Shown here piece after piece: positions 1 to 7,531 of a stretch of 35,344 bases of DNA. The DNA lies in assembly GCF_040605455.1 (NCBI RefSeq), contig NZ_JBEXCV010000099.1:1-35344 (forward strand). Reading direction: 5' to 3'. The stretch is from Embleya sp040605455. Its GTDB lineage: Bacteria > Actinomycetota > Actinomycetes > Streptomycetales > Streptomycetaceae. A model generated the notes under the pieces. That model was not told the origin of the DNA. It made no database searches and saw nothing but the letters and a program-made list of their open reading frames with translations. Made by a program: the position numbers and the translations under genes. Every line of letters starts with the position of its first letter. Within the stretch, counting starts at the first letter, position 1.

Positions 1-513
1 CCCGCCGCGCCCGCGCCGCCGTCCGAGGCGCCGCACCCGGGGCCGCCGGAGGCGCCGCCGATGCGCGCGTCGATCCCGACCCGGATCCGGATCCCGGAGT
101 TGGGCATCTCGGCTCCGCTGGCCCGGGTCGGCCTGGACCGGGCGGGCGGCATCGAAGTGCCCGCGAAGGGGGATCGCAACCTCGCCGGCTGGTACCAGGG
201 CGGCGTGACGCCCGGCCAGAAGGGCACCGCCTCGATCGTCGGCCACGTGGACACCGCCGCCGGTCCCGCGGTCTTCTATCCGCTGGGCGCGCTGCCGCGC
301 GGCTCCCGGATCGAGATCGACCGCGAGGACGGCACCGTCGCGGCCTTCGTGGTGGACGGGGTCGAGGAGTTCAGCCGGGACGACTTCCCCGCCGCCCGCG
401 TGTTCGCCGACGCACCCCGGCCGGAGTTGCGCCTGCTCACCTGTGGCGGCGCCTACAGCAAGAAGACCCACTATTCCGGCAACGTCGTGGTTTTCACCCA
501 CCTCGTCCTGTAG
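1..513 (+). CDS. Class F-like sortase, 5' end cut by window edge
   Basis: This is the C-terminal catalytic domain of a sortase-fold transpeptidase; such enzymes act outside the membrane and join or trim surface proteins. The frame is open from base 1 and reads a proline-rich linker (Pro/Ala/Glu/His) before the ATG at 61, so the true start and the usual N-terminal membrane anchor lie upstream of the window. From 61 the domain has about 150 residues, starting at the beta-strand IPTRIRIPELGISAPLARVG. The catalytic His lies in GHVDT and the catalytic Cys in LLTCGG. The segment after the Cys (KKTHYSGNVVVF) has no arginine, whereas sortases normally carry a catalytic Arg there. No substrate gene with a sorting signal is visible nearby. 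The family call is firm; class F rather than class E is likely from the TCGG motif. Confidence 0.82.
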   Translation, partial: PAAPAPPSEAPHPGPPEAPPMRASIPTRIRIPELGISAPLARVGLDRAGGIEVPAKGDRNLAGWYQGGVTPGQKGTASIVGHVDTAAGPAVFYPLGALPRGSRIEIDREDGTVAAFVVDGVEEFSRDDFPAARVFADAPRPELRLLTCGGAYSKKTHYSGNVVVFTHLVL

Positions 514-645
514 CCCTCCGCATCCCTGCGGGCGGGCCCTCTTCCCGGCGGAGACGGCTCACCCGAGTTCCCACTGCGGCGGATGAGGTGCGTTCTCTTG
601 GTTTCGACGTGCGGGGTGGCGAAGCCTCCGCGGCGGACGGTGTCG

Positions 646-1521
646 CTAGCCGATGCGGCGTCGGGCTCGGAGAACGACGGCGACGACGGCGTCGGAGATT
701 TCCTCGCCCACACCCACACGGACTTCCGCGACGGTTCCGGACCGGTCGGCACACAACTCCGTCTCGAACATCTCGCTCTCCAGCTTGACAAGAACGTCGC
801 CGTTCACCACGGTCTGCCCGGGCGCCGCTACCTCGGTGACACGGGCCGGCAGGAGAGGGGAAGACGCGGTGAACTCCCTGACTTCCAGGTCCAGCCATAC
901 GGGTCGGGTGAGCGGGCCGCCGATGCGCTCCTCGATGCGAGCGAGGGCCCGCTCGGCCATCATGGCGGTCCGGTCGTCCTTGGCGAGCCAAGCCAGCAGC
1001 GGGCCGATCGCACGCTCGTCACCCAGTTGCCCCAGCACTTCGAAGGCCGTCGAACGATGGTCCTCGTCGACCAGGCAGGCGACGATCGCATCGGTGTGTT
1101 CGGCGGATCCGTGCTTGACCATGCCGTGCAGCGCCTGCCGGCGGGTGAAGCCCGGAGAGCGCAGCCCACGCTCGAGGATCGGCAGCGCGCGGGAGTCGGA
1201 GAGTCCCTGGAGCGTCCACAGCACCGCAGGTTCGAGTGCCGGGTCCTCGGCGACCGCGGCGAACAGGGTGTCGGGAAACGCCTTCGCCAAAAGCGCCTGC
1301 AGCGTGGAGAGGCGTTCGAATGCCTCTCTCCCCAGGGCGTCGAGGCGTCCGCGTACCTCTGCCAACGCGTCGTTCCAGGACTCTCCGGCCCGGCCTGCCC
1401 GCGTGTCCAGAAGACGCGACAGGCTCACCGGCCCTGCCGCCACCAGGCCGTCGTACGCCTGGTCCTCGCCGCACACGTATCGCGCGATGAGGCGGTCTAT
1501 CCCAGCGTCTTCGATGTCCAT
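646..1521 (-). CDS. HEAT-repeat protein with C-terminal biotinyl/lipoyl-like domain
   Basis: A 291-residue protein of two parts. Residues about 80-200 are helical HEAT/PBS-lyase-type repeats (for example LWTLQGLSDSRALPILERGL and EVLGQLGDERAIGPLLAWLA), normally a protein-binding scaffold. Residues about 222-285 look like a biotinyl/lipoyl barrel-sandwich domain: a GQTVVNGDVLVKLESEMFETEL stretch is followed by SGTVAEVRVGVGEEIS. In carrier domains the modified lysine sits in the hairpin (EAMKMETE or ETDKA); here that position is Met251, so the domain probably cannot be biotinylated or lipoylated. The start at 1521 is chosen because AAAGGGA precedes it at good spacing; a longer in-frame start at 1662 has low-complexity sequence. 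It is divergent from the HTH gene at 1914 across a 392-bp gap. Function unknown; a scaffold or sensor role is inference. Confidence 0.75.
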   Translation of the reverse strand: MDIEDAGIDRLIARYVCGEDQAYDGLVAAGPVSLSRLLDTRAGRAGESWNDALAEVRGRLDALGREAFERLSTLQALLAKAFPDTLFAAVAEDPALEPAVLWTLQGLSDSRALPILERGLRSPGFTRRQALHGMVKHGSAEHTDAIVACLVDEDHRSTAFEVLGQLGDERAIGPLLAWLAKDDRTAMMAERALARIEERIGGPLTRPVWLDLEVREFTASSPLLPARVTEVAAPGQTVVNGDVLVKLESEMFETELCADRSGTVAEVRVGVGEEISDAVVAVVLRARRRIG

Positions 1522-1913
1522 CAAGTCGTCCCTTTGTGGAAGCTGCCGTCCAGCAGCGTCGTCATCCGGCCCGCGAGCCCCGCCTCGGAAGACGCGCGTA
1601 CCGCGCGCTCCACCACGGCCGGTCGGCATCCGTGCGGCAGAGGCGGTGAGTCGGCTGGTCATGGTGGCCCTCCGAGGGATGTCGACGGGTCCGAGTGCCC
1701 CGTGTATCCACTCTCAGGCCGGGTCACAGTGCTCGACCGGTTGTGGTCATCACCTGCCGATTCTGGGCGGGCGCCCGCCCAGAGCAGGCACGCGTGGGCG
1801 GCGATGGGCAGCAGTTCTCCTGCGGAACCGGTCCGCTGGAGAAAAGACTTGGCAGTTCTGGGCAGGTTGCGGGCTTGAGTGCCCGCCTGGCGGCCGGGCG
1901 ACACGTGGCGATC
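1522..1913. promoter_or_regulatory. Divergent intergenic region, HEAT protein / HTH protein
   Basis: This 392-bp gap between divergent starts holds no gene I can support; the frames open across it are shadows. It should hold both promoters. The marked features are a 22-bp perfect palindrome (1762-1783) and a direct repeat of TTCTGGGC(A/G)GG at 1761-1771 and 1856-1866. I could not assign -10 boxes with confidence. Confidence 0.55.
1762..1783. promoter_or_regulatory. 22-bp perfect palindrome, candidate operator
   Basis: The left arm TCTGGGCGGGC is followed directly by its exact reverse complement, with no loop, which suits a dimeric DNA-binding protein better than an RNA hairpin. An outer interrupted pair, CCTGC at 1753-1757 and GCAGG at 1784-1788, extends the symmetry. 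A half-site copy, TTCTGGGCAGG, lies at 1856-1866. The adjacent HTH protein is an obvious but unproven binder. Confidence 0.55.
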
Positions 1914-2315
1914 ATGATGCCGGGCGAGGACCGAGTACCGGCCGGTGAACGACGGGACCTGGTGCTTGCGCTCCATGGGCTGTACACCGACGCCGGCCGG
2001 CCCAGCACCCGTGCCGCCGCCAAGTCGATCAGCGGCAACAGCGACCTTCCGGCGCCCGTCAGCCGCGAGACGCTCGGCCTGTTGCTGAACGGTCGGTCCG
2101 TACCGGACTGGCCGCGCCTGGAATCGGTGGTGCGGTACCTGGCCGCCACCTCGGTGCGCCGAAGGGACGTGGCGCGAGAGGTCATGCGTTTCCACGATCT
2201 GTGGTGTGCGGACCGGGACACCGCTGCGAGCGAGTCGGGCGTGCGTCTGCCGCACCCGGGAGGCGGTCCAAGCGGTCCGTGCCGCTCCGCGAGGTGTCAC
2301 CGCAGGCGGGCATGA
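1914..2315 (+). CDS. Small helix-turn-helix DNA-binding protein
   Basis: A 133-residue protein. Residues about 10-95 match a helical region common in streptomycete regulators: RDLVLALHGLYTDAGRPSTR, then SRETLGLLLNGRSVPDWPRL, then RYLAATSVRRRDVAREVMRFHDLW. This arrangement recurs at the N-termini of larger actinobacterial regulatory proteins that recognise DNA by an XRE-like fold; the sensor or NTPase part is absent here. The last 30 residues are low-complexity. ATG codons at 1914 and 1917 are both possible and neither has a strong ribosome site. The stop TGA (2313-2315) overlaps an ATG at 2312, so the next gene may be translationally coupled. It probably controls its own divergent promoter region; the target is inference. 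Confidence 0.6.
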   Translation: MMPGEDRVPAGERRDLVLALHGLYTDAGRPSTRAAAKSISGNSDLPAPVSRETLGLLLNGRSVPDWPRLESVVRYLAATSVRRRDVAREVMRFHDLWCADRDTAASESGVRLPHPGGGPSGPCRSARCHRRRA

Positions 2316-2323
2316 TGCGGGCC

Positions 2324-3151
2324 ATGACTCACACCGCCCGTCGCATGTTCGAGCTCCTGGAGCCGATCTGCCTGGTCACCTACTCCGCCGACGAGTGCAA
2401 CGAGGAGCTGGCCGCGCTCGGCCACCGCACCTACTGGGACGGCTACTTCGCCGGCCGCGCCGCGCCGCTGGGGCGGGTGCCGGCGCAGGTCGTACACGCC
2501 GCCTTCTACAACTTCGCCGACGGGGAGGCCGCGCGGCACATCCCGAGCGCGTGGGAAACGATCGCGCCCGAGGCGTCCGTCGCCGCGCGGGAGCGGGGCA
2601 GCGCGGCCTCCCTACGGCGGATCCTCGGCGACGACCTGGCCGACTCCCCGGGTCTGGTGCGCGCCGCCGACCTGACCACCAAAGCCGCGACGAGCGCACC
2701 CACGGAAGGCCGGGTGATGTATGCCGGGATGCGCACCCTCGCGGTGCCGAGCGACCCGGTCGCCCGGCTGTGGCATTGCGCGACCATGCTGCGCGAACAC
2801 CGCGGTGACGGGCACATCGCCGCTCTCGTCTGCGCACGCATCGGCGGCACTCAGGCCCACATCCTCGACGCACTCGCGAAAGGCATCCACCCGCCGGAGT
2901 CGTTCGGGCGCGTCCATCACCTGCCGAAGGAGCGGCTGGCCGCGGTCATGGACGGCCTGCGCGAGCGCGGACTCGTCGACACCGACGGCCGGTTCACCGA
3001 CGCCGGCCGCGAGACCAAACAACGTATCGAAGCCCTCACCGACGAGCTCGCCGCCCCACCATACGACGCCCTCTCCCCCACCGAGCTCGACGAACTGGTC
3101 GCCGAGCTCGAACCCATCACCGCAACGCTGGTGGCCGCAGGTTCGCAGTGA
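2324..3151 (+). CDS. SCO6745 family protein (SalK-like)
   Basis: A 275-residue soluble protein beginning MTHTARRMFELLEPICLVTY, which I recognise as the conserved start of the actinobacterial SCO6745/SalK family. Further family features are RTYWDGYFAGRAAPLG (about residues 30-45), a central helical part with LWHCATMLREHRGDGHIAAL, and a C-terminal winged-helix-like part (LPKERLAAVMDGLRERGLVDTDGRFTDAGR) like the DNA-binding half of MarR-type folds. The biochemical role of the family is not established. The start at 2324 follows the family; ATGs at 2312 and 2315 are in frame, and 2312 overlaps the upstream stop, so coupling to the HTH gene is likely. The two genes form a short operon. Confidence 0.75.
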   Translation: MTHTARRMFELLEPICLVTYSADECNEELAALGHRTYWDGYFAGRAAPLGRVPAQVVHAAFYNFADGEAARHIPSAWETIAPEASVAARERGSAASLRRILGDDLADSPGLVRAADLTTKAATSAPTEGRVMYAGMRTLAVPSDPVARLWHCATMLREHRGDGHIAALVCARIGGTQAHILDALAKGIHPPESFGRVHHLPKERLAAVMDGLRERGLVDTDGRFTDAGRETKQRIEALTDELAAPPYDALSPTELDELVAELEPITATLVAAGSQ

Positions 3152-3389
3152 CGGTGGACGTGTGGCGGATCGCGCAGCCGGTGGGCCACGAACTTCCCGC
3201 CGCGGGCTGGTGTGGGCGGCGCCGACACACGAGGATGGCAGCGGATCGGGAACGGGTGTGCCGGATGGTGAACGACGAGGGGCGTGATCCTCTCGACTTC
3301 GCAAAAAATCAAGCACCGTTTCCCTCGACGTTTCGGTGAGGGATCGCGACAGGATCTTGGGCGTCCCAAAGCGAAAGGTTGTGTCCCAC

Positions 3390-3959
3390 ATGCCCACCTC
3401 CCACCGCCTGCGCATGATCGCGCCGGCCGTGGCCGGAGTCGTCGCCGCCACCGCACTGCTGTCCGGCTGCCTCGGCAACGACAAGGACGACAAGGGCAGC
3501 AAGACTCCCGTCGTCCCTTCGACCGCATCACCCACGGGGAAGGCCACCACGAGCCCGACCGGCAAGCCGGGCGGCACCACCAAGCCCACCGGTACCGCCA
3601 CCGGCACGTCCACGGCCGACATCATCGACGCCTTCACGTACAAGACCGGCCAGTGCATCAACCAGGACGGCTCCAAGACCACGGACGTCTCCTGCACCAA
3701 GCCGCACAGTGGCCAGGTCGGCAAGGCGTTCGACCTGCCGGCGACGGTCACGCCGGCGACGCTGGGGTACACGGACAAGGTCAACGATCTGTGTGAGCAG
3801 TACGTCGGCCCCATCGTGGACCGGCAGCCCGCCTCGCCCAAGATCACCTTCTCGTTCTCGTACCCGCTCGACATGAAGTCGTGGAACGCTGGCAACCACC
3901 AGGCCGCGTGCATCATCGAGCGCGAGGACAAGAAGCCGCTGACCACGATCATCAAGTAG
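3390..3959 (+). CDS. Lipoprotein with septum-formation-type domain
   Basis: A 189-residue exported lipoprotein. A basic N-terminus and hydrophobic stretch (MIAPAVAGVVAATALLSGC) end in a lipobox with Cys27 as the lipidated residue. Residues about 30-75 form a Thr/Ser/Pro/Gly/Lys-rich linker, as expected for a cell-wall spacer. Residues about 80-189 resemble the septum formation domain of actinobacterial exported proteins: TYKTGQCINQDG, then CTKPHSGQVGKAFDLPA, then LCEQYVGP and AACIIERED, with four cysteines that could make two disulfides. The start at 3390 has AAAGG 11 bases upstream; an in-frame GTG at 3381 is too close to it. The domain name is historical and does not prove a role in division. 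Confidence 0.72.
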   Translation: MPTSHRLRMIAPAVAGVVAATALLSGCLGNDKDDKGSKTPVVPSTASPTGKATTSPTGKPGGTTKPTGTATGTSTADIIDAFTYKTGQCINQDGSKTTDVSCTKPHSGQVGKAFDLPATVTPATLGYTDKVNDLCEQYVGPIVDRQPASPKITFSFSYPLDMKSWNAGNHQAACIIEREDKKPLTTIIK

Positions 3960-4061
3960 CGACCCGGCGGGCGCACTTGCGTGACATCGGCTCCCGTGCC
4001 TCCCTACGGGGGCCGTTCGCACGTCCGAGCCAAGTACCCCGAGCCCGGGGCCGAAGCCGGC

Positions 4062-4097
4062 CGCGACCGGCCCCGGAGGGGCCGGGGGCCGGTCGCG
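4062..4097. terminator. Strong inverted-repeat terminator
   Basis: CGCGACCGGCCCC (4062-4074) pairs perfectly with GGGGCCGGTCGCG (4085-4097) across a 10-base loop. It lies between the convergent ends of the lipoprotein gene and the sugar-binding-protein gene, so it can serve both strands. There is no U-tract, as is common in actinobacteria. Confidence 0.75.
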
Positions 4098-4187
4098 AGT
4101 CGGGCCGCGGGTGCGCTGCGCCGCCGCTCGTCCGGGGCAAATCGGCCGGCGTTGTCGCCCGCCCGGTGTGCGAGGTGGTGGCCGAAC

Positions 4188-5153
4188 TCAACAGGCGCCC
4201 TTGTAGAGGTACTTGCTCACGTCGGGTTGGTCCAGGTTCTCCTTGGTGACGGCGACCAGGTCGGTGGAGATGGACTTGGGGACCGGCTTCTTGTCGAGTG
4301 CGGCGACGGCCTGTTCGACGCCCTGGGAGCCGATGTCGAACGGCTTCTGGGCGATCAGGCCCTGGATGGAGCCCTTGCGCAGGGCCTCGACCTGTTTCGG
4401 GGTGGCGTCGAAGGCGACCAGTTTGACCTGGCCGGCTTTGCCGGCCTGTTCGATGCCGGTGGCCGCGCCCTCGCCGCTGAACACGTTCGCCGCGAAGACG
4501 CCGACCAGGTCGCGGTGCGAGGCGATCGTCGAGGTGACGATGGAGGCGGCCTTGGCCGGGTCGTCGTCGTTGTACTGCACGCCGAGATAGGTGATGCCGG
4601 GGTGCTTCTTGATCTCGGTCTCGAAGCCCTTCAGGCGGGCGTCCGTGGTGGAGATGCCGGGTTTGACACTGATCGCCGCAACCGTGCCCCGGTCCTGGAC
4701 CAGGTTGGCCAGGGTCTGTGCGGCGAGCATGCCGCCGCGTTCGTTGTCGGAGGAGATCGCGGTCTCCCGGATCGAGCCGTCGTCGAGTTTGGTGTCTACC
4801 TCGATCACCTTCGCGCCGCGCGACTTGAGCTGCTGCTCGGGCTGCCGCAGGGCCTGGGTGTCGGTGGGTGCGATCAGTACGGCGTCGGGGCTCTTGGCGG
4901 CGACGGCGTTGACCACGGGGGTCTGCAGCGAGGCGTCCCACTTGTCCGCGCCGGTCACGTCGAGCTTGACGCCGAGTTCCTTGGCCTTCTGCTGCGCGCC
5001 GCAGGCCATCGAGATGTAGAACTCGTCGCCCTTGACGCCCTGGACAAAGGTGATCTTGCGTCCGCCCCCGGAGCCGCCGTCGCTACCGCACCCGCTGAGG
5101 GCGGCGGCCGCGGTCAGGGCGATGGTCACGGCGACGTACGTCGGTGTCTTCAT
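4188..5153 (-). CDS. CUT2-type sugar ABC transporter substrate-binding lipoprotein
   Basis: A 321-residue periplasmic-binding-protein-1-fold lipoprotein that delivers a monosaccharide to the importer encoded upstream. The signal peptide ends in LSGC (Cys22 lipidated), then a Gly/Ser linker. The mature part shows the RbsB-like order: ITFVQGVKGDEFYISMACGA at the first strand, DAVLIAPTDTQAL, the hinge-proximal VIEVDTKLDD, SDNERGGMLAAQTLA, and VGVFAANVFSGEGAATGIEQ. AGGAGG lies 9 bases before the ATG at 5153. It is last in an ATPase-permease-binding protein operon, 128 bp after the permease stop. Ligand class (ribose/fructose/mannose-type) follows from the family; the exact ligand is not readable. 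Confidence 0.9.
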   Translation of the reverse strand: MKTPTYVAVTIALTAAAALSGCGSDGGSGGGRKITFVQGVKGDEFYISMACGAQQKAKELGVKLDVTGADKWDASLQTPVVNAVAAKSPDAVLIAPTDTQALRQPEQQLKSRGAKVIEVDTKLDDGSIRETAISSDNERGGMLAAQTLANLVQDRGTVAAISVKPGISTTDARLKGFETEIKKHPGITYLGVQYNDDDPAKAASIVTSTIASHRDLVGVFAANVFSGEGAATGIEQAGKAGQVKLVAFDATPKQVEALRKGSIQGLIAQKPFDIGSQGVEQAVAALDKKPVPKSISTDLVAVTKENLDQPDVSKYLYKGAC

Positions 5154-5281
5154 CGGGCAGTGCCTCCTGGCGGTGGGGGGGCGAAGCGATCGGCCGCAGG
5201 GCGGCCGGCGGCCGGGACGGGTGGTGGGTCGGACCACGACGGGCGGTCGGGCCAAGACGGCGGGGGGACGGCCCCGGCTGG

Positions 5282-6409
5282 TCAACGGCGTTGTAGGCCG
5301 CGGCGGCGCAACTGGTCGGCGTACACGGCGGCGATCAGCACGGCGCCGACCGCGACGCTCTGCCAGAACGGCTGCACGCCGAGGATGACGAAGCCGTTCT
5401 GCAGGATGGCGGGGATGAAGACGCCGATCAGCGTCCCGACGACGGTGCCGACGCCGCCGAACAGGCTGGTGCCGCCCAGGACGACGGCCGCGATGGCACC
5501 GAGCGAGTCGTTGGCGTGGCCGCCGATCGTGGTGGTCGTGAAGCGGGCGAGGGACAACACGCCGGCGAGTCCGGCCAGGGTGCCCGACAGGGCGTACACC
5601 TTGATCATGTGCCGGTCGACGGCGATGCCGGCGCGGCGGGCCGCCTCGGCATTGGAGCCGACCGCGTAGGTCCGCCGGCCGAATCGGGTCATGGCCAGCG
5701 CGAGTGCGCCCAACGCGGTGACCACCAGGGCGATCACCACCAGCCAGGGGATGCCCAGGAGTCGGCCGTTGCCGATCGTGTCGGTGAACCGGGTGGGTAC
5801 GCCCCGGACGTCCTGACCCTCCGTCATCACCTGGGCCAGGCCCAGTGCCATGCCCAGGCTGCCGAGCGTGACGATCAGCGCGGGCACTCTCGCCTTGGCG
5901 ATCAGGAAACCGTTGAACGCGCCCCACGCGGCGCCGGCGGCGAGACCGGCGAGTACGCCGAGCAGGATCGCGCCCCAGTCGGCGTCCGGTCCGGCGACGG
6001 CGGTCATCGTCTTGGCCGCCGCGACACCGGCGAACACCAGGACCGAGCCGACCGACAGGTCGATGCCGGCCATGATGATCACGAACGTCATGCCGACGCC
6101 GACGATCAGCAACACCGCCGCGTCGGTGGCCACGTTGCGCAGGTTGAACGTGGTCGGGAACTCTTCGGGTCGCATGATGGAGAAAGCGGTCACCAGCACC
6201 ATCAGGACCAGGAAGGTCCACCACGAGTTGCTGCGGGCGAGCCGGCGCCAGACCACGCGGTGGAGGAACGATCCGGCGTCCGGGGAGGCGTGGTCGACGT
6301 GTCCCGTGTGCTTCGGATCTGCTGCGGTGTCCGGGTCCACGGGCTGCCCGTCGGCTCTCCCGTCCGGGTCCGGGCGCCCCGGCGAGGTGGCCGTCTTGTC
6401 GAGATTCAT
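5282..6409 (-). CDS. CUT2-type sugar ABC transporter permease
   Basis: A 375-residue RbsC/FrcC-type permease. A long polar N-terminal tail (about residues 1-60, rich in Asp/Pro/Gly) precedes the first membrane helix at WWTFLVLMVLVTAFSIM. About eight to nine further hydrophobic segments follow, with the family landmarks MAGIDLSVGSVLVFAG, NGFLIAKARVPALIVTLGSL, TYAVGSNAEAARRAGIAV and SLFGGVGTVVGTLIGV. The ATG at 6409 overlaps the upstream ATPase stop by four bases (ATGA), so translation is coupled. The long charged tail also occurs in FrcC-type permeases and supports a fructose/mannose-type system rather than RbsC, though weakly. Confidence 0.9.
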   Translation of the reverse strand: MNLDKTATSPGRPDPDGRADGQPVDPDTAADPKHTGHVDHASPDAGSFLHRVVWRRLARSNSWWTFLVLMVLVTAFSIMRPEEFPTTFNLRNVATDAAVLLIVGVGMTFVIIMAGIDLSVGSVLVFAGVAAAKTMTAVAGPDADWGAILLGVLAGLAAGAAWGAFNGFLIAKARVPALIVTLGSLGMALGLAQVMTEGQDVRGVPTRFTDTIGNGRLLGIPWLVVIALVVTALGALALAMTRFGRRTYAVGSNAEAARRAGIAVDRHMIKVYALSGTLAGLAGVLSLARFTTTTIGGHANDSLGAIAAVVLGGTSLFGGVGTVVGTLIGVFIPAILQNGFVILGVQPFWQSVAVGAVLIAAVYADQLRRRGLQRR

Positions 6410-7179
6410 GCCGGCGCTCCTTGCGTGTCCAGTCCGTCCAGGGCGCCGGTCATCGCACCGACGAGTTCCTCCACCGTGGTGTCCGACGCGGTCAGGCTCG
6501 CCACGCGCCGACCCAGGCGCAGCACCTCGACGCGATCCGCGACCGCCAACACCTCGGGCATGTTGTGACTGATCAGCACGACCGCGATGCCGTTGTCCCG
6601 GACCCGGCGGATCACGTCCATCACCCGGCCGCGCTGGAGCACGCCGAGCGCGGCGGTCGGCTCGTCCATGAAGATCACCTTGTCCGCCCAGGCGACCGCT
6701 CGGGCGATGGCCACGCTCTGCCGCTGGCCTCCGGAGAGCGTCCCGATCGGGGCGTCGATGTCCTGCAACTCCACGCCGAGCCGGGCGAACGCCTCGATCG
6801 CACGCTCGCGCATGGCGGCCTTGTCCAGTACGCCCAACCGGCCGGCCAGGCCGCGGCGCAGCAGCTCGCGGCCCAGGAAGAGGTTGGCCGCGCCGTCCAG
6901 ATCGGGCGCCAGCGCGAGGTCCTGGTAGACCGTCTCGATGCCCAGTTCCTGGGCGTCGGTCGGTCGTTCCATGCTCACCGGGCGGCCCTCGAAGAGGATT
7001 TCGCCGGCGTCCGGTCGTTCGGTGCCGGCGAGGGTCTTGGTGAGCGTGCTCTTGCCGGCGCCGTTGTCACCGATCAGCGCGACGACCTCGGCCGGGAAGA
7101 CGGTGAAGTCGGCGCCGCGCAGGGCCTGGACCTGGCCGTACCGCTTGACCAGGCCCCGACCTTCGATCAGGGGTTGCAC
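6406..7179 (-). CDS. Single-domain CUT2 sugar ABC transporter ATPase
   Basis: A 257-residue ATP-binding protein with Walker A GDNGAGKST, signature LSGGQRQSVAIARA, Walker B VIFMDEPTAAL and switch His in LISHNMPEV. CUT2 ATPases such as RbsA are usually about 500 residues with two fused cassettes; this one has a single cassette, as in the FrcA fructose/mannose system, so it should act as a homodimer. The GTG at 7179 has AAGGAG 8 bases upstream, which decides the start. It is the first gene of the transporter operon, divergent from the isomerase gene across a 352-bp region that holds two LacI-type operators. Confidence 0.9.
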   Translation of the reverse strand: MQPLIEGRGLVKRYGQVQALRGADFTVFPAEVVALIGDNGAGKSTLTKTLAGTERPDAGEILFEGRPVSMERPTDAQELGIETVYQDLALAPDLDGAANLFLGRELLRRGLAGRLGVLDKAAMRERAIEAFARLGVELQDIDAPIGTLSGGQRQSVAIARAVAWADKVIFMDEPTAALGVLQRGRVMDVIRRVRDNGIAVVLISHNMPEVLAVADRVEVLRLGRRVASLTASDTTVEELVGAMTGALDGLDTQGAPA

Positions 7180-7301
7180 GTGCCCAACTCCTTCGGGTTG
7201 TCGAGTCGTTCCCCGCGAGCCGTCTCGGCCGAGGCCGGGGCGCCACGAGTTCGCACGTGTGTCAAGACGGCGACGAGAAAGCGGCCGGTGTCGCCCACCG
7301 T

Positions 7302-7317
7302 CTGACAACGGTGTCAG
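7302..7317. promoter_or_regulatory. LacI-family operator 1
   Basis: CTGACAACGGTGTCAG is a 16-bp palindrome (CTGACA / TGTCAG) with the central CG typical of LacI-family operators. It lies 122 bp before the transporter operon and is followed by TACAGT, a possible -10 box for the plus strand. A near-identical copy lies at 7500-7515. Confidence 0.75.
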
Positions 7318-7499
7318 TACAGTGCTGGCCCACAGGACGAGTGTCAAGAGTTTCACGGATCTCGGATTCGGCTCGGAACTCGCGCTGATCTGTTGGGGAT
7401 TAGGACGATTGCCCAGGACGGCCTCGACCCGGCGAGCTCTCGGTGTGGCTGCGGACAGCCGCGATGTCGACAGCTCGCCGACGGCCCAGTACGGTCTGA

Positions 7500-7515
7500 C
7501 TGACAACGATGTCAG
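7500..7515. promoter_or_regulatory. LacI-family operator 2, at the isomerase ribosome site
   Basis: CTGACAACGATGTCAG differs from operator 1 at one central base. It runs into the GAGGGAG ribosome-binding region of the isomerase gene, so a bound repressor would block transcription elongation or initiation just before the start codon at 7532. The centres of the two operators are 198 bp apart, which would permit looping. Confidence 0.75.
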
Positions 7516-7531
7516 AGGGAGTGTGCGACAC

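Noticed and set aside
583..1948. Two 431-codon plus-strand frames over the HEAT-repeat gene
   Set aside because: No ribosome site or recognisable protein; the minus-strand frame has clear repeats and a good start.
3148..3339. 63-codon frame from a GTG that overlaps the SCO6745-family stop
   Set aside because: No family, poor codon pattern, and the following lipoprotein has its own ribosome site; more likely untranslated promoter DNA.
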